This document shows positions 27,112 through 34,076 of a stretch of 34,076 bases of DNA, in pieces. Positions within the stretch are counted from its first letter, which is position 1, and each line of letters begins with the position of its first letter. The notes below the pieces were generated by a model, which was given only the letters and a program-made list of their open reading frames with translations, was not told the DNA's origin and did not search any database. Position numbers and translations under genes: made by a program. Where the stretch lies: assembly GCA_027013735.1 (NCBI GenBank), contig JALWGH010000184.1, forward strand, positions 1 through 34,076, given 5' to 3'. Source of the DNA: Melioribacteraceae bacterium. GTDB taxonomy: Bacteria > Bacteroidota > Ignavibacteria > Ignavibacteriales > Melioribacteraceae.

Positions 27112-28824
27112 TTAATTGCTCCGGAGTAATTCTTTCGCTGAGCTGAGTGCCGAGTCGGTAACCGTTTCGCCACTTAAGAGACTTGCAATTTCTTCCAATT
27201 TCTCTTGCTCGGAGAGCTCCCTGATTCCGCTTACCGCGCGTCCTTCGAAAGAATATTTTTCGACTTTGAAATGCCTGTCCGCCAGAGCGGCTATTTGCGG
27301 TAAATGTGTAATGGCTATTATCTGGTGAAACCTCGAAAGGTTTTTAAGTTCGGCGCCGACCTTGCGTGCAATTCTTCCGCTTACGCCGGTGTCGATTTCG
27401 TCGAAAATCAAAAGCGGAAGTTTGTCGTTCTTTGCCAAGGAAGATTTCATTGCAAGCATTATTCTTGAAATTTCCCCGCCCGAGGCGACTTTAACCAAAG
27501 GCTTGGGGTCTTCTCCCTGATTTGTGGAAATGAAAAACTCAACTTTGTCGATTCCGTTTTTGAAAAGGCGGATTGCGCGTGAGCCGGTTTTAACGCTGAG
27601 GTCTTCAATTCCTGCGGATTCAACCTGCTCTACTTTGGTTTCGAAAACCGCGTGGCTAATTCCAAGGTCTTGCAGTGAGCTTTCGATGTTTTGTTTTAGT
27701 TTTTCAGCCGTTTTCTTTCTTTCCTCACTGAGCTTTGTGCCGATGGCTAAAAGTTTGTTCTTTAATTTTTCTATTTCACCGGAGAGCTTTTCTTTCTTGT
27801 CGGAAAAGTTAACCGCCGTCTCGTATTCTTTTGAAATTTTTTCTTTGTAATTGAGCACGGCAGAGATTGTCCCGCCGTATTTTTTCTTCAAAAGATTAAG
27901 ACTGCCGAGCCTCTCCCGCATTTCTTCAAGCCGTTCCGGGTCAACTTCTATTTTGCTTTTGTAACTTGCAAGTGTTCTTGCAATGTCGTCGAGCACGGAA
28001 AGAGCACCTTCGGCTTCGGAGATTTTATCGGAAAACTCTTTGTCAAACTCCGCAAGGGTTTCGAGCTTCCCGATTACGCTTCCGAGCCTTTCGGTCAAAG
28101 AATTTTCCGATTCGTAGAGTTCCAAATAAACTTCCTCAGACAAGTTTAAAATCTGCTCGGCGTTTTCGAGAATTTTCAATTCGCTTTCAATTGTTTCGTC
28201 TTCGTCCGGTTCAGGGGAAACTTCTTCAATCTCCTTCAATTGAAATTCGTAGAGCTCCTTTTTCTCTTTTAACAACGCTTCTTTTTCCGTCAGGTCCTTT
28301 AGCTCTTTGTTTAATGAATTAAGCAGTTTGTAATTTTCTTCGTACTCGAGGAGCAAATCACCGTAGTCCCCAAACTCGTCGAGCATCTCGATGTGGGTTT
28401 GTGTTCTCAAAACCGATTGGTGCTCATGCTGCCCGTGAATGTCCACAAGCAAATTCCCGACTTCCTTAATAAAATTAAGCGTTGCGGGCGTGTCGTTGAC
28501 AAAGTTTCTATTTGTCCCCTTTAAAGAAATTTCCCTGCGTAAAATTAACTCATCGGAATAATCGTAATCGTTTTCCTCAAGCAATCGGCGGATTTTCTCA
28601 TTACCACTTACGTCAAAGACGGCTTCCAATATTGATTTGTTAGTCCCCCGGCGGATTACTTCCGCTGTGGCGCGGTCGCCCAAAATCATTCCCATTGCGC
28701 CAATTAGAATAGACTTTCCCGCTCCGGTTTCGCCGGTAATAATGTTTAGACCTTCGCCGAAGTTCACTTCGACGTCTTCAATCAGCGCGTAATTTTTAAT
28801 TCTTAAAGAGGTTAACATTTCCAA
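27112..28824 (-). CDS. recN: DNA repair protein RecN
   Basis: SMC-like ATPase: MLTSLRIKNYALIEDVEVNFGEGLNIITGETGAGKSILIGAMGMILGDRA and VASGGEISRIMLAMKS...LLIFDEIDTGVSGR. Confidence 0.96.
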   Translation of the reverse strand: MEMLTSLRIKNYALIEDVEVNFGEGLNIITGETGAGKSILIGAMGMILGDRATAEVIRRGTNKSILEAVFDVSGNEKIRRLLEENDYDYSDELILRREISLKGTNRNFVNDTPATLNFIKEVGNLLVDIHGQHEHQSVLRTQTHIEMLDEFGDYGDLLLEYEENYKLLNSLNKELKDLTEKEALLKEKKELYEFQLKEIEEVSPEPDEDETIESELKILENAEQILNLSEEVYLELYESENSLTERLGSVIGKLETLAEFDKEFSDKISEAEGALSVLDDIARTLASYKSKIEVDPERLEEMRERLGSLNLLKKKYGGTISAVLNYKEKISKEYETAVNFSDKKEKLSGEIEKLKNKLLAIGTKLSEERKKTAEKLKQNIESSLQDLGISHAVFETKVEQVESAGIEDLSVKTGSRAIRLFKNGIDKVEFFISTNQGEDPKPLVKVASGGEISRIMLAMKSSLAKNDKLPLLIFDEIDTGVSGRIARKVGAELKNLSRFHQIIAITHLPQIAALADRHFKVEKYSFEGRAVSGIRELSEQEKLEEIASLLSGETVTDSALSSAKELLRSN

Positions 28825-28879
28825 ATAGAAAAATTAAAGTTGTGTTAAAATACGGATTTACGGTTTTATTTACCACACC

Positions 28880-29205
28880 CGGATTTGAATCCGATTGGTA
28901 ATTGTGCGTTCTCTGCGGAAAATCTTTGCGCCCTCTGCGTGGAAAAAGATTTAGACTAAACTGTTTTTTTGTCATTTGCTCCGCCTTTGGCAGTGTAAAG
29001 CTTGCCTCCGGCGTGGCGTCAGGCGCAGATTGCACGCAATCAACGCTACGGAAATTTAGCAACAATTTTTACTCGAAAGAACTAAGGAAACTTTCCACTT
29101 TCCATTTTCAACTTTCAATTAAATAAGTCTTAAGTAACGAGTCTCAAGTAACAAGTGCTGTTAACTGTTCTCTGTTTTCTGAATAGGGTGTCTTACTTCT
29201 GGCGA
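28880..29205. repeat. Mosaic periodic repeat, locus 4
   Basis: cggatttgaatccg hairpin; tgcgttctctgcgg...tttgcgccctctgcgtgg; 47-nt block identical to 21872-21918 at 29089-29135; tgttaac|tgttctc|tgttttc|tga; gtcttacttctggcg. Confidence 0.8.
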
Positions 29206-29843
29206 TTCTCCACGGAATTACAAATAGAATCGTCCGTGTCGCGATGGTAAACGTAGGTGCGTTCTTCGCATTTCAACACCTTAAAAAGTTTAATTGCTCT
29301 TTCGAAAAATTCGGAGTCTTCGCTGTACGGAATATTCCTAAATCCGTTAAGCTCAACAAACACCTCTCGTTTGCCGAAAAACGTTCCGCCCACAATGCAG
29401 TTGTCAATGTGAATCTTTTTGCCCAAGTCCCGTTTGTCGGGAACGTAAGGGTCGCCGATTATTTTTACTCCGCCGTAAATTAAATCCACGTTTGTATTTT
29501 CCTGAATTAATTTAACGTGTAATTCAAGATGTTCGGGTAAGTACTCGTCGTCGCTGCCGAGGAAAGTAATGTATTTGCCCTTGCTCTTTTCAATGCCGGC
29601 GTTCAAGCTTGGCGAAATTCCACGATGCTCGAATTTGTAGTAACTGATGCGTTTCTCCGTTTTAATCAAACTTTTAACAAAGTCGCCAGTGCCATCCGTG
29701 CTGCCGTCGTCAATTATTACCAGTTCCCAATTGTCAATTGTTTGAACAACAACGGAATTTATTGCCCGCGGGAGTAAAGCGCGCCTATTGTACACGGGCA
29801 TTATTATTGAAACCAATATATCTTTGTTTTTGTAGAAGCTCAT
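29193..29843 (-). CDS. Glycosyltransferase family 2
   Basis: VSIIMPVYNRRALLPRAINSVVVQTIDNWELVIIDDGSTDGT, FLGSDDEYLPEHL; preferred ATG at 29843 (MSFYKNKD). Confidence 0.9.
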   Translation of the reverse strand: MSFYKNKDILVSIIMPVYNRRALLPRAINSVVVQTIDNWELVIIDDGSTDGTGDFVKSLIKTEKRISYYKFEHRGISPSLNAGIEKSKGKYITFLGSDDEYLPEHLELHVKLIQENTNVDLIYGGVKIIGDPYVPDKRDLGKKIHIDNCIVGGTFFGKREVFVELNGFRNIPYSEDSEFFERAIKLFKVLKCEERTYVYHRDTDDSICNSVENRQK

Positions 29844-29994
29844 ATTTTTGTTTGTTCTTTTCCGCAAAAATACTTTGAAAGGATTTGCGACGCTAATCAA
29901 ACTGCCAATATTTACCTTGAATAATTATCCGTCGCAGGTGCGATTTTTTTAATATATTTTAATTCTGAATTATTTTTGAAAGGAAACATTTGTA

Positions 29995-30210
29995 ATGAGT
30001 TACCGCGATCAAAAAAAATATTTTGAAGCTCTGAAAAGGTTCGAAAGGAAATTCGAACCGAAAGAGTTGGAAGACTACAAAATGCTTAAAAAACGGCATA
30101 TCGACGACGAGGACCTCGACAAATTATCCCTTGAAAGATTAAGAAAACTTTACGAGAAATATTACGTGAATCGTCCCAAACCGAACTTTGACGATTTGTT
30201 CAAAAAATAA
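29995..30210 (+). CDS. Small highly charged hypothetical protein (71 aa)
   Basis: MSYRDQKKYFEALKRFERKFEPKELEDYKMLKKRHIDDEDLDKLS...; preceded by gaaagga; in front of and co-directional with the DUF2723 gene. Confidence 0.6.
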   Translation: MSYRDQKKYFEALKRFERKFEPKELEDYKMLKKRHIDDEDLDKLSLERLRKLYEKYYVNRPKPNFDDLFKK

Positions 30211-30242
30211 ACAGGAAATTTAATAACTATAGTGGTGTAGTA

Positions 30243-33152
30243 ATGACTGAATCGAGACTTCACAAATTAATCGGGTTGTTGGTTTTTTTAATTGCCCTGG
30301 TTACTTATTTTTCAACTGTTCAACCTTCGGTTTCCTTTTGGGACTGCGGTGAATTTATTTCTTCATCTTACCTTCTGCAAGTTCCCCACCCGCCTGGCAC
30401 GCCGTTCTTCCTAATTGTTGGACGTGTGCTTTCGATGATTCCCTTTGTCGCAAACATCGGATTGCGCGTTAATACTATTTCCGTTCTCACATCTTCCTTT
30501 GCAATCTTACTGCTCTATTTGGTGGCAGTTAGAGTAATTAATATGTTTACGGACAAGGAAGACAAATCACTTTTACAATCCCTCGGTACTTACATTGCGG
30601 CCGCAGTAGGAGCGCTTTCTTTGGCTTTTGCTGACACTTTCTGGTTCAACGCAGTTGAAGCTGAAGTTTACGCATCTTCAACATTCTTTATTGCGCTGGT
30701 AACTTGGCTGCTTATGGTCTGGTGGGAAAAGGCGGACAACAAAGACAGCGAGAAATATTTAATTTTAATTGCTTACTTAATCGGGCTTGCAACAGGCGTT
30801 CACCTGATGGCTGTGCTGGCAATAGTCCCGATTGTAATGGTTGTTATTTTCAGAAAATACACGGACGACGAGGAAACTCTGAAAAGAACCGCTTACATTT
30901 TTCTCGGGCACGCAGCCGTAGTACTTGTGATTTTTATTGCAATGTGGAGCGCGCTTAAGGAAACAGCACCGCCGACGCCGGAACAGTACCACGCGGTTGA
31001 CGCCCGATTTTTCTGGGTCTTTATTGCAATAAGTGCTGTTTACATGGGAATTTTCTGGAAGAAAATTTACAATAAAAATTCCTTTTACCTCCCGATTGTT
31101 GTCGGGGGCATTGCCCTTATTGCGGTTTATCCGGGAGTGGTTAAATACGTTCCCAACTTTTTAAGATGGATTGGCGGAGACAGCACGTTCATTGGCGCCG
31201 TTGCCTTTGTGGGAATATTTGCCGTGATTGCTTACTTTATTTACTGGGGGCAAAAGAACAACCGCGAAACGGTTGCGATGCTTGCAAAAGCTCTGCTTTT
31301 TGTTTTAATCGGTTTTACGTCGTACATTATGATTATTGTCCGTGCAAACGAGCATCCCCCGATTAATATGAACGACCCGCGCGATTTGAAATCTGTTGTT
31401 GCGTATTTGAATCGTGAGCAGTACGGGGATTTCCCTACTTTCCAAAGAAGATTTTCGCAAGAACCGCACCAGCAGGGAATTTACACAAATTACTCAAGCG
31501 ATTTGGACTTCCTGCTCAGATACCAAATGCAACACATGTTCCACCGCTATTTGTTCTGGAACTACATCGGCAGGGAAAGCACTGTTCAGGATGCGGGAGT
31601 TAAGTGGACGCAATTGTTTTACATTCCTTTCCTGTTCGGACTTTTAGGACTTTACTACCATTTCAAAAAAGATTGGAAGATGGCTTCCGTCTTCCTTGTG
31701 ATGTTTATTTTCCTCGGCTATCTGACGGCGTTCTACCAAAATCAGCAGCAGCCGCAACCGAGGGAGAGGGACTATTTTTACGTCGGTGCGTTCTTCGTCT
31801 TTTCGCTCTGGATTTCCCTTGGCGTTAAGGGAACGCTCGACATTGTTACGGAAACTTTAAGAAACAAAAAACTCTTCAAGCCGGCTTACTACGCGGTGTT
31901 GCTTTTTGCAATTGTGTTTGTGCCTTACAATATGGCTAAAACAAATTGGTTCACCCACGACCGCTCCCGCAATTTTGTTCCGTGGGATTATTCTTACAAT
32001 CTCCTGCAGAGCGTTAAGCCGAATGCGGTTCTGTTTACCAACGGCGACAACGACACATTCCCGCTCTGGTATTTGCAAAATGTTGAAGGAATCCGCAGGG
32101 ACGTAAGAATTGCCAATTTGAGTTTGCTCAATACGGATTGGTACATTAAACAACTTAAGCACGAAAGACCGTTCGGTACGGAGCCTGTCCCGATTTCTTA
32201 TTCCGATGCCGAAATCAGCAGGCTCGGACCAATGCGCTGGAAAACAAAGACAATTACCCTTCCCGTTCCTAAAGAAGCGTACAAGGAATTCGGCGTTACC
32301 GATTCTTCCATTATTAAGCAAGGGAAAATCCAATGGACGATGAAGAACACCGCTAATTTCGGAGGTATTAAAGCCGTTAGAACTCAAGACTTAATGGTGC
32401 TCGACATTATTAAATCCGCACATTGGAAACGCCCGATTTACTTTGCCGTAACTTGCTCGGACGATAGTAAAATAGGATTGAACGATTATTTGAAAATGGA
32501 AGGACTTGCCTTCCGCGTGATGCCGTTCAAGACGGGAAGTTATTACGAAGCTGTGGATACGAAAATAATGTACAAACAGCTTTTTGAAGAGCCGAAAGGA
32601 TTCAGCAGGACTTACCAGCCCGGATTCAAGTACCGCGGGTTAAATGATTCAACAATCTTCTTGAACGAAAACCACAGAAGACTTACGCTTAATTACCGCA
32701 ACGCGTACATTCGTCTTGCGCTTAATTATTTGTACGCTCACCACGACAAGCAAATGACGATTAAAACGCTGGACGAAATGGAAAAGAAGATCCCGCGTAA
32801 GTTAATCCCAATGGATTACAGGCTCTTGAGCGACGTTGGAAATATTTATTTCCAAGCGGGAGCTGTTGACGTTTACAAGAAAATTGCCGCACAAATTGAG
32901 AAAGTTGCTTTGCAAAAATTGGACGAAGACCCCGAAAATATTTACGGGGATTACAATCCTTACTTCTTGCTTAAAACAATTTACGACAATCTTCACGAGT
33001 ACGATAAATTCGTGAAAGTCTTACAGCGTTTGCAGGCAGTACGTCCGCAGGATAAGTCCGTGCAAACTCTGATAAACCAGTACCGTGCAAAAGCAATGAT
33101 GGAAAAGGTAAAGAAGGACGCAGTTAAAAAAGACACGAACAAATCGAAATAA
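30243..33152 (+). CDS. DUF2723 membrane protein (putative GT-C type glycosyltransferase) with C-terminal repeat region
   Basis: YFSTVQPSVSFWDCGEFISSSYLLQVPHPPGTPFFLIVGRV, many TM segments, QQPQPRERDYFYVGAFFVFSLWI, NGDNDTFPLWYLQNVEGIRRDVRIANLSLLNTDWYI. Confidence 0.9.
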   Translation: MTESRLHKLIGLLVFLIALVTYFSTVQPSVSFWDCGEFISSSYLLQVPHPPGTPFFLIVGRVLSMIPFVANIGLRVNTISVLTSSFAILLLYLVAVRVINMFTDKEDKSLLQSLGTYIAAAVGALSLAFADTFWFNAVEAEVYASSTFFIALVTWLLMVWWEKADNKDSEKYLILIAYLIGLATGVHLMAVLAIVPIVMVVIFRKYTDDEETLKRTAYIFLGHAAVVLVIFIAMWSALKETAPPTPEQYHAVDARFFWVFIAISAVYMGIFWKKIYNKNSFYLPIVVGGIALIAVYPGVVKYVPNFLRWIGGDSTFIGAVAFVGIFAVIAYFIYWGQKNNRETVAMLAKALLFVLIGFTSYIMIIVRANEHPPINMNDPRDLKSVVAYLNREQYGDFPTFQRRFSQEPHQQGIYTNYSSDLDFLLRYQMQHMFHRYLFWNYIGRESTVQDAGVKWTQLFYIPFLFGLLGLYYHFKKDWKMASVFLVMFIFLGYLTAFYQNQQQPQPRERDYFYVGAFFVFSLWISLGVKGTLDIVTETLRNKKLFKPAYYAVLLFAIVFVPYNMAKTNWFTHDRSRNFVPWDYSYNLLQSVKPNAVLFTNGDNDTFPLWYLQNVEGIRRDVRIANLSLLNTDWYIKQLKHERPFGTEPVPISYSDAEISRLGPMRWKTKTITLPVPKEAYKEFGVTDSSIIKQGKIQWTMKNTANFGGIKAVRTQDLMVLDIIKSAHWKRPIYFAVTCSDDSKIGLNDYLKMEGLAFRVMPFKTGSYYEAVDTKIMYKQLFEEPKGFSRTYQPGFKYRGLNDSTIFLNENHRRLTLNYRNAYIRLALNYLYAHHDKQMTIKTLDEMEKKIPRKLIPMDYRLLSDVGNIYFQAGAVDVYKKIAAQIEKVALQKLDEDPENIYGDYNPYFLLKTIYDNLHEYDKFVKVLQRLQAVRPQDKSVQTLINQYRAKAMMEKVKKDAVKKDTNKSK

Positions 33153-33167
33153 ACTTCAAAGTGAAAG

Positions 33168-33202
33168 CCGTCGCTGGTTATTATTTCCGGCGGCGGTTTT
33201 TT
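33168..33202 (+). terminator. Rho-independent terminator
   Basis: ccgtcgctgg / ccggcggcgg 10-bp stem (two G-U) followed by tttttt, 16 nt after the DUF2723 stop. Confidence 0.8.
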
Positions 33203-33231
33203 GTTAAAAATCGGGGAGGGAATTTCACCGG

Positions 33232-34076
33232 ATGAAAATTCTTATTAACGCTCTTTCGGGAATAGGCGATGCGCTGATGTTCACACCAGCGTTGGCTAAA
33301 CTCCGCGAGGCTTACCCCGATGCGCAAATCGACGCGCTGGTAATGTACAAGGGCGTTAAAGAACTTTACGAACGTCTCGATGAAATTTCCAACGTAATTT
33401 ATTTTGATTTTCTAAATTCCAATCCGTTAAAAGCGCTACTGTTCGTTTTGAAACTTCGGGGTAAGTACGATGTTTCAATTAACGTTTACCCCTCGAACAG
33501 AAAAGAGTACAACGTAATCAATTTTTTAATAGGCGCCCGCAAGCGTCTGGCGGTTGAATATTTGCACGTTGACAAAAAGGAATTGGGATTCCTCAATAAT
33601 CTTCGGACTAAGGAAGAATTCTCCCTGCACAACGTAGAGGAAAATGTGAAAATGGTTTCCTTGCTGACGGGTAAGGAAATCGAGGAAATTCCACCTCTAA
33701 AATTTCCGCTTGCAGAGGAAGATGTTGCCTTTGCCTCGGAGTTTCTTAAACTTGCGGAAATTTCGCCGGAAGATTTTGTGGTTGGAATGCACCCGGGTTG
33801 TTCCACACTGAAAAACCACATTAACAGGCGCTGGAGCCCTTTGAGTTTTTCTTCCCTTGCAAAAAGGCTGATTGCCGGGCACAACGCCAAAGTACTTATT
33901 TTCGGCGGGCCCGACGAAGAGACCTTAAAATCCAAAGTCCACGCGGGAATAAACTCCGACAAAGCATTTATTGTTAAAACGAAAACCCTCCCGCAATCAG
34001 CGGCGCTTATCCGCAAGTGTGATTTGTTCATCACAAACGATTCCGGTTTAATGCACATTGCCGCCGCAATGCAAAC
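33232..34076 (+). CDS. Glycosyltransferase family 9 (heptosyltransferase-like), 3' partial
   Basis: Own translation: MKILINALSGIGDALMFTPALAKLREAYPDAQIDALV...VVGMHPGCSTLKNHINRRWSP...CDLFITNDSGLMHIAAAMQ; open to the window edge, hence absent from the ORF track. Confidence 0.9.
   Translation, partial: MKILINALSGIGDALMFTPALAKLREAYPDAQIDALVMYKGVKELYERLDEISNVIYFDFLNSNPLKALLFVLKLRGKYDVSINVYPSNRKEYNVINFLIGARKRLAVEYLHVDKKELGFLNNLRTKEEFSLHNVEENVKMVSLLTGKEIEEIPPLKFPLAEEDVAFASEFLKLAEISPEDFVVGMHPGCSTLKNHINRRWSPLSFSSLAKRLIAGHNAKVLIFGGPDEETLKSKVHAGINSDKAFIVKTKTLPQSAALIRKCDLFITNDSGLMHIAAAMQ

Noticed and set aside
28875-28900. tRNA T-arm-like sequence (minus strand ggattcaaatcc)
   Set aside because: It folds as a simple 6-bp hairpin cggatt-tg-aatccg with no acceptor, D or anticodon arm around it.
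31857-32387. 176-aa minus-strand ORF
   Set aside because: Antisense to the well-supported DUF2723 coding frame; low-complexity and no family features.
33486-34058. 190-aa minus-strand ORF at the window end
   Set aside because: The plus strand encodes a convincing GT9 protein (33232-34076) that runs off the window and was therefore missing from the ORF track.

Overview
34 kb chromosomal window, probably from the Ignavibacteria/Bacteroidota-Chlorobi lineage. That placement is inferred from gene content: a T9SS-like C-terminal sorting domain, a DUF6588 protein, a DUF2723 protein and bamD. Most of the window is housekeeping: ftcD (5' partial), SAM methyltransferases, rhomboid protease, ccmAB, a secreted metallopeptidase, an FG-GAP protein, acyl-CoA thioesterase, bamD, htpX, dnaA, NAD-epimerase, asparaginase, metallophosphoesterase, sirtuin, DUF364, asnA, CYTH protein, addB-like nuclease, DUF6588, recN, GT2, DUF2723 and GT9 (3' partial). 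Two non-coding signals stand out. (1) The dnaA upstream region (about 13125-13620) has clustered DnaA boxes, including a duplicated 20-bp two-box module, an AT-rich stretch and a 14-bp palindrome. It sits where gene orientation switches from minus to plus, so it is a strong oriC candidate. (2) Five intergenic loci carry a mosaic repeat family. The tracts have strict short periodicities (8-nt ATCCAnnn, 7-nt TTTCCAN / GTAACGA / TGTTCNC / GTCTNGC, 13-nt GTAGGGACAACNN) and are mixed with hairpins. Several tracts touch or supply the stop codons of flanking genes and distort ORF calls. No transposase, CRISPR array, rRNA or tRNA was recognised.
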